Positions 1-8,393 are shown, numbered from the stretch's first letter. The stretch: DNA of 44,129 nt from Pseudomonas ceruminis (GCF_021602025.1 NZ_BQHW01000035.1:1-44129); one strand, 5' to 3'. The notes: generated from the sequence alone by a model not told the origin. Numbers and translations: made by a program.

Positions 1-55
1 GCTCTCGGCGGGTTTGCTTGCGCTTGCCGGCGTACTCAAAGTCGGAAAAGCTCAT
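1..55 (-). mobile_element. IS5-family transposase, N-terminal end only
   Basis: The minus strand starts an ORF at 55 that reads MSFSDFEYAGKRKQTRRE and runs off the left edge. This is the typical N-terminus of IS5-family transposases in Pseudomonas (from knowledge of the family). The element edge is probably near 105-115, because the neighbouring LysR gene loses its expected sequence there. I could not define the terminal inverted repeat or a target duplication from one end. Confidence 0.75.
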
Positions 56-60
56 CTGGC

Positions 61-615
61 TCATGGGCGGCTCGGATCAGGTGTTGCGGGGATTCTCGCA
101 TAACTGAAGGCTTGTTCGGAGATTCCCAAAGCGATACCCACATCGACTTCACACTCAGAAAGCATCTGCGTTGTGCATTCTGAATGGATTTCCAGCTGCA
201 TTTCGGCATGATCACGCACGTAGGCGACTAGATCGCGGTTTACGATGTCGTTCAGCACTGGCTCTGTGATCGCGATGGTAAGCCTGGGGACTTCCTTTTC
301 ACCGGACTTGCCAAGGCCGTCTGGGCCGAAGAGCTGGCACAGGTAATGGCTGACCCTCTCGCCTGTGCGGGTCAGGGCAAGCTTGTTGTGTTTGTAGACA
401 AACACGGGAGCACCAATGTGCTCTTCCAGTTTCTCCAAGCGTTTCCGCAGGCCTACCACTGGCACATTGAGCCCTCGGGCAGCCTGTTTGAAACTGGCAC
501 AACGTGCTGTTGCGAAAAACTCTACGGCCAGCTGATCATCAATTGGCAAATCATCCAATATGTCAGGGCTGTAAGGAACAACGCTGCTTGTATATGTTTC
601 ATTTTGTGTAACCAT
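61..615 (-). pseudogene. LysR-type regulator truncated by the IS5-family element
   Basis: The product is 184 residues, against about 300 for an intact LysR regulator. Residues 28-90 form the winged HTH (FFATARCASFKQAARGL, then a linker-helix-like RKRLEKLEEHIGAPVF). From about residue 100 the start of the substrate-binding domain follows (LTIAITEPVLNDIV), but it ends at about residue 170 in residues encoded by the adjacent IS end. The start at 615 has a strong RBS (AAGGGGGA) upstream. DNA binding may survive, but effector sensing is lost, so I treat it as a broken gene. Its original target is unknown. Confidence 0.75.
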
Positions 616-670
616 TAGGTCCCCCTTAATTCGGGGAATCTATCTCAATGCCACCCGGTGTTTCCTTATC

Positions 671-686
671 TTGTCAACATTGTAAT
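671..686 (+). promoter_or_regulatory. CopR-type box upstream of the gtrA operon
   Basis: TTGTCAACATTGTAAT resembles the Pseudomonas CopR box CTGACA-N5-GTAAT. A -35-like TTGTAA (680-685) is followed after 18 bases by GTTATC (704-709). The same layout, with GGTCAT and GTTATC at equal offsets, occurs upstream of eptA at 10093. The site lies about 190 bases before gtrA. No other feature is evident in the 616-872 gap. Confidence 0.55.
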
Positions 687-872
687 CCACGGGTCATGCA
701 TGCGTTATCGGAAGGCTTTTATTTCGAAAGCGTAATTTTCAGGCAATCCCTCTGATATTGTAGCGTGCTAGCCTAGTGCGCCGACTTGTTACTTACCATA
801 TATAGATTCGGCTAATTACGCATTTACATTTAGTTCACTATTTTTTCACCTTTGCCTCCATAGGCTTTGGGC

Positions 873-1292
873 ATGGAAAATCAAACCCCACCTCTTACTA
901 CCTTACTGATTCGTTATCTGGGGATCGGCTTCATAGCAACGGGAGTCCATTATGCGGTGTTCCTATTGCTGGTTACGACAGAATTCGTTACTCCGTTACT
1001 GGCCAGTATCTGTGGCGGCATGGTTGGCGCAATCGCGAGCTTCATTGGAAATAGGGCGCTCTGTTTTGTGGCAGATGGCTCTCGTAAGTTTCAGCCTGTC
1101 AGGTTTGCACTGGTCGCGTTAACCACAAACTTCGGCAATGGCGTGGGTATGTGGTTCCTCATCAAGTCGAATCTGTCACCGCTCATCTCCCAAGTCGTAG
1201 TGACCTTAAGCCTCACTGCACTTGGATTCATTGCACATCGTTTTTGGACATTCAATCATGCAGACATTACATCGCTTTCCCGAGCGCCCTGA
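873..1292 (+). CDS. GtrA-family membrane protein
   Basis: This small polytopic protein of about 139 residues has four hydrophobic segments and the GtrA signature: RYLGIGFIATGVHYAVF at the start, IGNRALCF in the middle and AHRFWTF near the end. GtrA proteins are thought to flip undecaprenyl-phosphate-linked sugars across the inner membrane. The ATG at 873 is preferred over a TTG at 867 because TAGG lies 8 bases upstream of it. The gene overlaps the following glycosyltransferase by 35 bases, so the two are probably translated together. A CopR-type box upstream suggests metal induction. Confidence 0.85.
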   Translation: MENQTPPLTTLLIRYLGIGFIATGVHYAVFLLLVTTEFVTPLLASICGGMVGAIASFIGNRALCFVADGSRKFQPVRFALVALTTNFGNGVGMWFLIKSNLSPLISQVVVTLSLTALGFIAHRFWTFNHADITSLSRAP

Positions 1293-2241
1293 TCCCTTGT
1301 TAACCATCGTGGTCCCTTGCTTCCAGGAAGAGGAAACCATCCCCGAGTTCCACCAGCGAATCACCCGCGTGGTGAAGCGCTTACCCGTCTCCTGCGAAAT
1401 CCTCTATGTCGACGACGGCAGTAATGACCGGACGGCCGACATTCTTCGCCACTATCAGGATGGGTCATCTGTACGTTGCCTGTCCCTGAGTCGCAACTTC
1501 GGCAAAGAGGCTGCACTGAGCGCCGGGATAGACCATGCCCGTGGCAGTGCGCTGATCTTCATTGATGTCGACCTGCAGGATCCACCAGAGCTCATCGCGG
1601 CCATGGTGGACTACTGGCAACGCGGCTACGACGTGGTGAACATGCAGCGCAACCTGAGAATCGGTGATTCGTGGTTCAAGCGCATGAGTGCCCGGGCTTA
1701 CTACTGGGTCATGCAGCGCCTGGTGGAGAAGGTGGACATGCCGGCCGATGTCAGCGATTTCCGATTGATTGGGCCTGCGCCGCTGGCAGCCCTGCGGGCC
1801 CTGGATGAACGCTCCAGGATTCTCAAAGGCATGATCGGCTGGGTAGGCTTTCGTACCATCGAACTCCCCTACAATCGCACTGTTCGCCATGCCGGGAGCA
1901 CCAAATGGAATGCAGCTGGCCTGTTCAATCTGGCCATCGAGAGCATCGTCAGCTTCTCTCGCAAACCACTGCGCATTTTCAGCCTCATCAGTTTCGGTCT
2001 TTTCGTCTCCAGCATCTGCTACATGCTTGCGTCGCTTGTGGCAGGCAGTTTCGACATCCATCACCTGATCGTCGGAATGGCTTCATTCATGTGCGTCGGT
2101 GTCGCCATGGTGGGGGAGTACCTGGGCGTGACACTCGCGGAAGTGAAGCGCCGGCCTCTCTATTTCCTGAAGCACAGCAACAAGGCAGATCCCGTGTCAC
2201 TCCACCCTTCGATGGCTTCGATCGAGGGTAAGAAATGCTGA
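1258..2241 (+). CDS. GtrB/ArnC-like polyprenyl-phosphate glycosyltransferase
   Basis: This GT2-family enzyme has about 327 residues. The N-terminal GT-A domain starts with LLTIVVPCFQEEETIPEF, has the nucleotide-binding YVDDGSNDRT and the metal-site FIDVDLQDP. Two C-terminal membrane helices (around residues 235-300) anchor it to the inner membrane. Family members transfer a sugar from a nucleotide donor to undecaprenyl phosphate. The start at 1258 (MQTLHRF) is chosen over 1222 because the family begins just before the GT-A domain. It sits between gtrA and the ArnT-like gene, overlapping both. The sugar cannot be deduced: arnA, arnB and arnD are absent, so L-Ara4N synthesis is not encoded here. 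Confidence 0.85.
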   Translation: MQTLHRFPERPDPLLTIVVPCFQEEETIPEFHQRITRVVKRLPVSCEILYVDDGSNDRTADILRHYQDGSSVRCLSLSRNFGKEAALSAGIDHARGSALIFIDVDLQDPPELIAAMVDYWQRGYDVVNMQRNLRIGDSWFKRMSARAYYWVMQRLVEKVDMPADVSDFRLIGPAPLAALRALDERSRILKGMIGWVGFRTIELPYNRTVRHAGSTKWNAAGLFNLAIESIVSFSRKPLRIFSLISFGLFVSSICYMLASLVAGSFDIHHLIVGMASFMCVGVAMVGEYLGVTLAEVKRRPLYFLKHSNKADPVSLHPSMASIEGKKC

Positions 2242-3689
2242 ACCTGAAGAACGAGAGGACGCTGTGGTGGGTCCTGGGTTCGATTTTGCTATTGCGTTTG
2301 GTGGGGCTGGGCATCTACCCGCTGATGGACACATCTGAGGCCCGTTACGCTGAAATGGCTCGCAAGATGGTCGAGTTGAATGACTGGATCACGCCCATGT
2401 TCGACTACGGGGTACCGTTCTGGGGCAAGCCTCCGTTGTCCTTCTGGACCCAGGCCGCGAGCATGACGGTCTTCGGCGTTAACGAGTTCGCTGCGCGCTT
2501 CCCAGCGTGGCTACTCCACCTGGCAAGCTGTTTCATCATCATCAAACTCGGCACGCAGCAGATTTCTCGTAACGCCGGCATCTGGGCTGCCATTATTTTT
2601 TCCAGCACCACACTTGGCCTGGTCTCCAGCGGTGTTGTGCTGACTGACCCTGTTTTGTCGTTCTCGATTCTGCTGGCCAGCTACGGTTTCTGGCGTTGGA
2701 TGAAGTGCGCCAGCAAGGCGGATGCCTACCTGATGTTCGCAGGTCTCGGGCTGGGCTTGCTTGCCAAAGGGCCGCTGACCCTGGTGCTTATGGGGGCGCC
2801 GGCATTCGCCTGGTTCGTTATCTACAAGGAATGGGGACGGGTACTGAGGCTTCCCTGGATTAGCGGCCTTGTACTCATGTTCGGTATATCCGTGCCATGG
2901 TATGTCGCGGCCGAGATGAAAACGCCCGGCTTCATGGAGTACTTCTTCGTTGGTGAGCACTGGAGCCGCTACGTCGTCAGTAACTGGGCAGGGGACCTCT
3001 ATGGTAGTGCTCATGCCAAGCCGTACGGCAGCATCTGGATCCAGCTCGGATTGTCGCTACTGCCATGGGCCTTGTTTCTACCACTGTTGATCCGCAAGCG
3101 TGGATCGATGCAGCGCTTCAAAGCCTACCTCTGGCTGTGGGCCTTGGCGACACCGGTCTTCTTCACATTTGCAGGCAACATTCTGTGGACCTACCTGCTA
3201 CCCGCGCTGCCAGCGTGGGCATTGCTGCTGTCTGCACGGGTCAGCGAAGTTGGCCCGAAGACCACCTGGGCTGCCGCTGCGAGCGCATTGGTGTTGCCAA
3301 TCATCGGTGCGGGCATCATCTACGCCGGGGTACTAGAGGAGCGCCCTCAGAATCAGCGGGATGTGGTTCAAGCCTGGCTCAATGTGCAGTCTGCTCATTC
3401 CGCTCCCCTGATCTATCCTGGCCGCCGCTCATACTCGTCGGAGTTTTACAGCAGCGGGAAGTCCGAGAACATCAAGGATCCTGCCAAGTGGCCGCGGGAT
3501 GGCTCGTTCTATCTGTCCAGGCGCTTGCGAGACAGCAAGGATGGTCTGCCCGCTGATCTAGCTTGCACATCGATCACCGAAGCGAACGCCAGCCAGCTCC
3601 TGCTGTGCCATTGGAAACGCCCCGCACAAGGTGCCGAGGGTCTGGCCGGAGAAAGCAATGCGGAAACGCCTCGCAAGAACGAAGGCTAA
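2235..3689 (+). CDS. ArnT-like lipid A / glycolipid glycosyltransferase (PMT/GT83 family)
   Basis: This 484-residue integral membrane protein has about ten or more hydrophobic segments and a C-terminal periplasmic part. The N-terminus has the ArnT/PMT motif region DTSEARYAEMARKM and PFWGKPPLSFW. Such enzymes take a sugar from a polyprenyl-phosphate carrier and attach it in the periplasm to lipid A or another acceptor. The start overlaps the stop of the GT2 gene by 7 bases, so the three genes form one operon: flippase, carrier-lipid charging enzyme and transferase. A bidirectional terminator follows. In a metal island the likely role is to change the outer-membrane charge; the acceptor is inferred, not shown. 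Confidence 0.8.
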   Translation: MLNLKNERTLWWVLGSILLLRLVGLGIYPLMDTSEARYAEMARKMVELNDWITPMFDYGVPFWGKPPLSFWTQAASMTVFGVNEFAARFPAWLLHLASCFIIIKLGTQQISRNAGIWAAIIFSSTTLGLVSSGVVLTDPVLSFSILLASYGFWRWMKCASKADAYLMFAGLGLGLLAKGPLTLVLMGAPAFAWFVIYKEWGRVLRLPWISGLVLMFGISVPWYVAAEMKTPGFMEYFFVGEHWSRYVVSNWAGDLYGSAHAKPYGSIWIQLGLSLLPWALFLPLLIRKRGSMQRFKAYLWLWALATPVFFTFAGNILWTYLLPALPAWALLLSARVSEVGPKTTWAAAASALVLPIIGAGIIYAGVLEERPQNQRDVVQAWLNVQSAHSAPLIYPGRRSYSSEFYSSGKSENIKDPAKWPRDGSFYLSRRLRDSKDGLPADLACTSITEANASQLLLCHWKRPAQGAEGLAGESNAETPRKNEG

Positions 3690-3700
3690 ATTCCAAGCAC

Positions 3701-3730
3701 AAAAAAGCCAGGTTTTACCCTGGCTTTTTT
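3701..3730. terminator. Bidirectional terminator between the arnT-like and ptrA-like genes
   Basis: A 12-bp perfect stem (arms 3701-3712 and 3719-3730) has a 6-base loop. The arms start with six A and end with six T, so it can work on both strands. It separates two converging genes. Confidence 0.85.
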
Positions 3731-3771
3731 GTCGATTTCTTTCGTCATTTGAAGTCCTATTTAACCGCCGA

Positions 3772-3993
3772 TTAATTGTCGGCTTGTTCCTTACCATCCT
3801 TGCTTTCTTTCTTTTGCTCTTGAGCGACTTGTTGTTTGTTCTGGTCCGAAGAGTCATCGCTCCATAGGCGAGCCTGTTCGGTTCGGAAGTTCTCGTTGAA
3901 CTGTTTCGTTCGCTCGAAGCCGCCTTCAGCGTAAGCGGTACCCATGAGACCCAGCAGCAGGCTGCCAATAGCGATAGATTTGACAAATTTCAT
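3772..3993 (-). CDS. PtrA-like small periplasmic protein
   Basis: The 73-residue precursor has a signal peptide of about 22 residues (MKFVKSIAIGSLLLGLMG, cut after AYA). The mature N-terminus is EGGFERTKQFNENFRTEQAR, followed by a polar Lys/Gln/Asp-rich tail. The AEGG start of the mature chain and the spacing match PtrA of P. aeruginosa, a copper-induced periplasmic protein encoded beside copRS. Two more island proteins (32669 and 37743) share the AEGG mature start. The RBS GAGG lies 6 bases before the ATG. A palindromic ATTAC-N6-GTAAT box lies about 95 bases upstream, which supports copper control. Confidence 0.75.
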   Translation of the reverse strand: MKFVKSIAIGSLLLGLMGTAYAEGGFERTKQFNENFRTEQARLWSDDSSDQNKQQVAQEQKKESKDGKEQADN

Positions 3994-4086
3994 TGTGAAC
4001 CTCGGTTCATACTAGGCCAACCTGATTAGCGGCCTTTGTTGGTTTGTAGTTTAGGAACGCGAAGCTAACGACAAGGTGAGTCAATA

Positions 4087-4102
4087 ATTACAATTCCGTA
4101 AT
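4087..4102 (-). promoter_or_regulatory. CopR-type box upstream of the ptrA-like gene
   Basis: On the minus strand it reads ATTACGGAATTGTAAT, a near-palindromic copper box. TTGTAA as -35 is followed after 18 bases by GTTAGC (4064-4069), the same spacing as at the gtrA and eptA promoters. Confidence 0.6.
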
Positions 4103-4259
4103 TTTGGCTGCAGATAGGATGCGTTAAATCTTCAAATCTGGAAGGATCATGTCTATCTCGGCACTGTCGAGGGCGACTTCGAATTTTCTCTTAAATTACA
4201 ATTTTGATATCTAGCGCGTTAATTCAGCGCGGCGTTGTTGGCCGCCCTAGGAGATAGCC

Positions 4260-4847
4260 ATGAATGACATAGAGCCCTGGGCAGTTGCTATCGGTGACTT
4301 TCGCCGCTGCACTGAAAAACTCACTGTCCAGCTCGATGAGCTGACCTCGCAGACGCGCACCTCCAGCGCTGTTCTGGAGAGGTCGAACGAACTGGTGGAG
4401 CAGGTGGACGCTGTCGGCCGGCAGATTCAGGAGGAGGTGCGAAAGGCGGAGAAGGCTTGGTCGAACGCGGAGGAGGTTGCCTTGCGCGCCGCTGCATCAG
4501 CGTATTCAGCTGCATGCCGCGGAGTCGACACCGCCATCCAGCCACTGATCTCGGAGCTTACAGCAGCGACAAAGGCGGCGGACGCCTCTATCCAGGAGCT
4601 CAAGCGGGCACCGGTGCTGGCCAAGCGTTATGTGATGGTGGTCGCCACGGCGTTCTTCATTCTGGCGCTGATCTGTGTCTACTCGACCATGCGCCTGATC
4701 GATGCCGCCGGCAGCGTAAGTGCTCAAGAGAAAGTGAATGCTCAGTACTTCTCACACCTGTGGAAAAACGCCAATCCTGACGAACAGAAGATTATTAAGT
4801 CGGTGATTCTGCGGTCGCCCATGGACCCTGTGGTCCTTCGGCACTGA
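4260..4847 (+). CDS. Membrane-anchored coiled-coil protein of unknown function
   Basis: I do not recognise this 195-residue protein. Residues 1-120 are hydrophilic and alpha-helical with heptad-like spacing (LTVQLDELTSQTRTSSAVLE and onward), so probably coiled coil. One transmembrane helix follows at about residues 124-146 (VMVVATAFFILALICVYS), then a short C-terminal domain with KNANPDEQKIIKSVILR. The layout is reminiscent of small accessory proteins of mobilisation systems, but there is no relaxase or other conjugation gene nearby. The RBS AGGAG is well placed 7 bases before the ATG. Confidence 0.65.
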   Translation: MNDIEPWAVAIGDFRRCTEKLTVQLDELTSQTRTSSAVLERSNELVEQVDAVGRQIQEEVRKAEKAWSNAEEVALRAAASAYSAACRGVDTAIQPLISELTAATKAADASIQELKRAPVLAKRYVMVVATAFFILALICVYSTMRLIDAAGSVSAQEKVNAQYFSHLWKNANPDEQKIIKSVILRSPMDPVVLRH

Positions 4848-4865
4848 TGCATTGAGGCAAACAAA

Positions 4866-4887
4866 AGGCCCGTCGATTGACGGGCCT
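4866..4887 (-). terminator. Terminator of the two-component operon
   Basis: A 9-bp stem AGGCCCGTC/GACGGGCCT has a GATT loop. On the minus strand it is followed by TTTTGTTT, so it mainly ends the sensor-kinase operon (stop at 4905). It may also slow transcription from the plus-strand gene that ends at 4847. Confidence 0.75.
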
Positions 4888-4904
4888 AATCGTGTCTGCG
4901 CAAT

Positions 4905-6323
4905 TTAAGCGGCGGTCATTGCCGGCTGCATTTGCTGGGCTTCCGGAAAGTGAAGGTGGAACCAGGTGAAGTTTTCTTCGGTCACCTCCACGCTCGCCGA
5001 TCCCTGGTGCAGACTCATGATCGACTGCACAATGGCCAAGCCAAGACCGGTACCGCCTTCGCTCCGTGCTCGGCTCTTGTCCACACGGTAGAACCGCTCA
5101 AACAAGTGCGCGTGGTGTTCCTTGGCAATACCACGGCCGGGGTTGCCGACACTCAACGTCGTACCGCTCGCACTATGCTGCACCTTAACGTAGACCGTGC
5201 GGCCGCGAGGGCAGTAACGGATCGCGTTCGAGACCAGATTCGAGACGGCACGTTGAACCATCAGGCGATTCCCGCGCACCACGTCATCACTGCCGGAGAT
5301 CTGCAGCTGAATCTCGCCTTCTTCTGCTGAAATGCTGAAGAGCTCGCACACTCGCTGAACCTCGTCGACCAAGGAGACGGATTCGAACTCCACCATTGAT
5401 GCTGGATGACTGACCTGGGCCAAGAACAGCATGTCGGAAACCATGCGGCTCATGCGGTCCAGCTCTTCTGTGCACGACTCCAGAACCTCCCGGTACTCGG
5501 AAAGCGATCGTTCTCTGGTCAAGGCAACCTGGGCCTTGCCCATCAGGTTGGAAAGCGGTGCTCGAAGTTCGTGAGCAAGGTCGTCAGAAAACTGCGAGAG
5601 CTGCTGAACCCCATCATCCAGGCGAGCCAGCATGATGTTGATGCCGTCGGCGAGCATTTTGAGTTCTGCCGGCATCCCATCAGTTGGAAGGCGATGGTCG
5701 AGGCTCTCGGTTGAGATTTTCGAGGCGATCTTGAGGAACTTGGTCAGTGGTAGCAGGCCTCTGCGCACAGTCCACCAGCCAATGGCCAAGATCAGTGCGA
5801 GGATGACGGGGGACATCATCAAGGCCCAGGTCAGCAACGCATCGAGCAGCGCCTCACTGGATGACTGGTCCATGGTCATATAGACGCTGACCTCTGTTCC
5901 ATCGCCCAAACGCATGATTCGAGAAGCACTCAGCAGAGGACGGTCCTGCGTATCACGCCATTCGTGCTCTTTGGGCTGGGCCGCCGGCTGAAACTTGTGC
6001 ACCTCCAGATTGACCTGTTTCGAGCCAATCGAGAGCAGGGGAGTCTGATTCTGTGAGGTATCGAATATGCTCACATACAGGTTGTTGTGGCCCATGACCA
6101 AATCGACAAGCTGATGCGCATCCGCGTTGACGCCGGAGATGTCCGGGATGGTGGACAGGTTGTGAGCCATCCCCGCCATCTTTACTTCCAGGTCTGCTCT
6201 GGCATTTCTTTCCAGAGCCTTGCCTACCATCAGATAGCCAAAGGTGGCGAACAGAAGCAGCAACGCTGCGCTCATCAACCCAACTTTTAACCCCAGCTTT
6301 GCAGCCAGGCTGAATGGCCTCAT
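4905..6323 (-). CDS. Heavy-metal sensor histidine kinase (CusS/CzcS/IrlS family)
   Basis: The 472-residue inner-membrane kinase has a TM helix at residues 10-33, a periplasmic sensor of about 130 residues, a second TM at 165-185, a HAMP domain, a dimerisation domain with His251 in [13 protein letters not shown], and an HATPase domain with the N box [10 protein letters not shown] and G boxes GNPGRGIA and GGTGLGLAI. It overlaps the response-regulator gene by ATGA. The metal is not evident from the sequence. Its own region holds CopR-type boxes of a distinct subclass, so it may sense copper, zinc or another metal and act alongside the second system at 30419-32502. Confidence 0.9.
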   Translation of the reverse strand: MRPFSLAAKLGLKVGLMSAALLLLFATFGYLMVGKALERNARADLEVKMAGMAHNLSTIPDISGVNADAHQLVDLVMGHNNLYVSIFDTSQNQTPLLSIGSKQVNLEVHKFQPAAQPKEHEWRDTQDRPLLSASRIMRLGDGTEVSVYMTMDQSSSEALLDALLTWALMMSPVILALILAIGWWTVRRGLLPLTKFLKIASKISTESLDHRLPTDGMPAELKMLADGINIMLARLDDGVQQLSQFSDDLAHELRAPLSNLMGKAQVALTRERSLSEYREVLESCTEELDRMSRMVSDMLFLAQVSHPASMVEFESVSLVDEVQRVCELFSISAEEGEIQLQISGSDDVVRGNRLMVQRAVSNLVSNAIRYCPRGRTVYVKVQHSASGTTLSVGNPGRGIAKEHHAHLFERFYRVDKSRARSEGGTGLGLAIVQSIMSLHQGSASVEVTEENFTWFHLHFPEAQQMQPAMTAA

Positions 6324-6994
6324 GCGCGTTCCTCAAAAACGTACCCAACGCCACGAAGCGTGTGAATGAGCTTGGTTTCAAACGGGTCATCGATCTTCGA
6401 GCGCAAGCGCCGGATGGCTACATCGATGACATTGGTGTCGCAATCGAAATTCATATCCCAGACCAACGAGATGATCTGAGAGCGAGTCAGCGCTTCGCCC
6501 GTTCGGCTCATGAGCAGGTGCAGAAGCGCAAATTCCTTGGTGGTGAGATCGATGCGTGTGCCACCGCGGAAGACGCGATGGCGGACGGAGTCGAGTTCCA
6601 GATCGGCAATTTTCAGCGAGCTCTTCTCGACTAACTCATCACCACGGCGTTGCAGCGAACGGATGCGAGCAAGCAGCTCAGGGAATTCGAATGGCTTCAC
6701 AAGGTAGTCATCCGCGCCGCCGTCCAAGCCCTTGAGCTTGTCATTGATGCGTCCGCGGGCGGTCAGCATGATGATGCGGACCCGGCTGGTCTTACGGATG
6801 GTTTCCAGCAGGTCCCAGCCGTCGATACCCGGGAGGTTCACGTCCAGGAGGACCAACGAATAGACATTAGTGTTGAACAAGTGCAGAGCATCTACACCGT
6901 TGTGCACGATATCTACGACATACCCGCTTTCGGATAGGCCCTGCTGAAGATATTCGGCAGTTTTAATTTCGTCTTCCACAACTAGAACGCGCAT
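6320..6994 (-). CDS. OmpR-family response regulator (CopR/CzcR/IrlR-like)
   Basis: The 224-residue regulator has a receiver domain with acidic pocket VVEDE, phospho-acceptor Asp51 in LLDVNLPG and the conserved Lys in DYLVKPF. The winged-helix DNA-binding domain covers about residues 125-222 ([31 protein letters not shown]). It is encoded first in an operon with the kinase. A CopR-type box lies 174 bases upstream and could serve autoregulation. It likely drives the nearby lipid-modification and ptrA-like promoters; that assignment is inference from site similarity. Confidence 0.92.
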   Translation of the reverse strand: MRVLVVEDEIKTAEYLQQGLSESGYVVDIVHNGVDALHLFNTNVYSLVLLDVNLPGIDGWDLLETIRKTSRVRIIMLTARGRINDKLKGLDGGADDYLVKPFEFPELLARIRSLQRRGDELVEKSSLKIADLELDSVRHRVFRGGTRIDLTTKEFALLHLLMSRTGEALTRSQIISLVWDMNFDCDTNVIDVAIRRLRSKIDDPFETKLIHTLRGVGYVFEERA

Positions 6995-7167
6995 AACTTA
7001 TCTCAAGGTGTGAGGAAGGAGTTGGCCTAATCCGCCAAGATTATGGTTGCAGGCTGTTCGAAAGTTTGGCTGAGGGTATGGCATGTGGTAGTCGCTACCT
7101 CTGTCCATACGCCGGGTCACCTGAGGACGCTTGAATCTTAACGCGAAGAAGCTGGCCGCGGCGAAAT

Positions 7168-7183
7168 CCTACAAATTTGTAAT
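7168..7183 (+). promoter_or_regulatory. CopR-type box upstream of the first response regulator
   Basis: CCTACAAATTTGTAAT contains the perfect palindrome ACAAATTTGT. Eighteen bases after the -35-like TTGTAA comes GACAGT (7201-7206), as at the box upstream of the second response regulator. It may drive autoregulation of the minus-strand operon, a plus-strand transcript, or both. Confidence 0.5.
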
Positions 7184-7458
7184 GTAGCCGCAAGATTTCT
7201 GACAGTCATGCAGGCTCCACCCCTAAGCATAGCGGATTCTGGGGCCTGCGGCGGTGTATGACAGATTCGCCTGGCAGGTGGAATCGGCCAGGACAGGCAG
7301 CATTTCGGTCGTTAGCTTGCAAGGACTGGTACTGGCCTTGGATCGAGGGCGCCACGCAGGCAGACCCCATGCACGGCCGCAAACCGCAGCGCCTTTCTGC
7401 AAATTAGTTCACGTGGCGGCTCGATATTCTCTCGAATAATTATCTTACAATCTATTAC

Positions 7459-7497
7459 ATGTCCAAATTGTAATTGCCCGATCATCTTGGTGTTAGC
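7459..7497 (+). promoter_or_regulatory. CopR-type box and promoter for the leader RNA / DUF2790 gene
   Basis: The box ATGTCCAAATTGTAAT (7459-7474) supplies a -35-like TTGTAA. Eighteen bases later comes GTTAGC (7492-7497), identical to the element at the ptrA-like promoter. Transcription would start about 7504 and enter the structured region. Confidence 0.5.
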
Positions 7498-7504
7498 CTC
7501 CTTT

Positions 7505-7668
7505 GCTAGTTTAAGGGCAGCGGAAGAGGCATCGCTGCTTTGGAAATTGTCTCATTTCAAAGCAGCTTGGCAAGAGCACCGAGCAGTTGTTCGCGCCAGT
7601 GCATTCACCTGTAAACCATACGCTCCTTTGGTAGGTGAATTTTAGCGCCCCCCTACGGGCGCTTTTTT
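7505..7668 (+). ncRNA. Candidate structured RNA or attenuating leader
   Basis: Between a CopR-type promoter and a strong terminator there is no convincing ORF but several hairpins. A 13-bp stem with one bulged G has arms 7534-7547 and 7554-7566. An 8-bp stem ATTCACCT/AGGTGAAT has arms 7603-7610 and 7633-7640. The terminator follows. A third helix (7517-7522 with 7533-7538) shares bases with the first stem, so the two would exclude each other. The RNA could be a copper-induced small RNA or a regulated leader of the DUF2790 gene. The rest of the 7015-7683 gap shows nothing else. Confidence 0.4.
7645..7668 (+). terminator. Intrinsic terminator 15 bases before the DUF2790 start codon
   Basis: A 6-bp GC stem (GCGCCC/GGGCGC, loop CCCTAC) is followed by six T. 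It lies just upstream of the RBS AAGGGA and the ATG at 7684, so it ends an upstream transcript or attenuates the gene. Confidence 0.75.
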
Positions 7669-7683
7669 ATTAAGGGACTTCTT

Positions 7684-8010
7684 ATGAACACTACTGTATC
7701 AGCGATCGCCGTGTTTTTGCTCTTTACATCACTAACAGCCAATGCCCAAAGCGGTATGGAGATCAATAAACGCATCGAGCGTACTGCTAGAGAGGCTACA
7801 GCGGATTATGCTCAACGCGTAAAAAAGCCCATGCCTCAACTAGAAGACTACGCCTATGGCATGGACCTGGACGTTGGTAAGTTGGTGTATGTATCACCCA
7901 GTGTGCGGTACTGCGGTAATGTAAGAAGCATGATGACCTACGAAGACTCGAAAGGCGAACTGCACATGGTTCGCTACCTGGTGAAGGGCGAGTGTGTTAA
8001 TAGCCGTTAA
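7684..8010 (+). CDS. DUF2790 small periplasmic protein
   Basis: The 108-residue precursor has a signal peptide cut after about residue 21 (TANA-QSG). The C-terminal DUF2790 domain has the family pattern YGMDLDVGKLVY, then CGNVRSMMTYEDSKGELHMVRY and a final Cys (GEC), giving two conserved cysteines. DUF2790 proteins are small Pseudomonas periplasmic proteins found near metal genes; their function is unknown. The RBS AAGGGA is well placed. The start follows an intrinsic terminator by only 15 bases, which suggests either its own promoter or read-through control. A second DUF2790 protein is at 37743. Confidence 0.8.
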   Translation: MNTTVSAIAVFLLFTSLTANAQSGMEINKRIERTAREATADYAQRVKKPMPQLEDYAYGMDLDVGKLVYVSPSVRYCGNVRSMMTYEDSKGELHMVRYLVKGECVNSR

Positions 8011-8042
8011 GACTCATCAAGATGATCCCTGCGGCCACCGGA

Positions 8043-8393
8043 TCATAGAAGCTCAATGCCGAACCGGCGCAGCAGTATGGCGAAGCCTCCGAAGCTGGCC
8101 ATTGTGATGAGGATGCTGCTGATCAGTGTCGGCCAAAAGCCGAGCTTAGGTAGCAGCAATGGAAAAGCAATAAACATCGGTAGGGTCGGAAGCACGTACC
8201 AGAACGTGTACCAAGCATGGTTGGAGATCTTCTCCATGCTCTGGTTCTCTAAATAGAGCCAGACCAACGTCACGACCGTGACCAAGGGTAGGGCGGCGAC
8301 CAAGCCGCCCAGCTTGTCGCTGCGTTTCGCCAGCTCTGACACGAGAATCACTATACCGGCAGTGAGTAGGTACTTCGTGATGATCCAGGCCAT
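8043..8393 (-). CDS. DUF3147 family inner-membrane protein
   Basis: The 116-residue protein is almost entirely hydrophobic with four membrane segments. It begins MAWIITKYLLTAGIVILVSE and contains RSDKLGGLVAALPLVT, typical of DUF3147. The start at 8393 is chosen because an AGAAGG RBS precedes it and the family begins here; a longer frame to 8483 has no support. It is downstream of the CDF exporter on the same strand, separated by a stem-loop at 8499-8526. Function is unknown. Confidence 0.75.
   Translation of the reverse strand: MAWIITKYLLTAGIVILVSELAKRSDKLGGLVAALPLVTVVTLVWLYLENQSMEKISNHAWYTFWYVLPTLPMFIAFPLLLPKLGFWPTLISSILITMASFGGFAILLRRFGIELL

Noticed and set aside
1465-2064. 199-codon frame opposite to the GtrB-like gene
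   Set aside because: The plus-strand glycosyltransferase is clear and the opposite frame has no motif or RBS.
7254-7439. 61-codon ORF on the plus strand
   Set aside because: No RBS, biased composition and no family; it lies between two CopR-type boxes.
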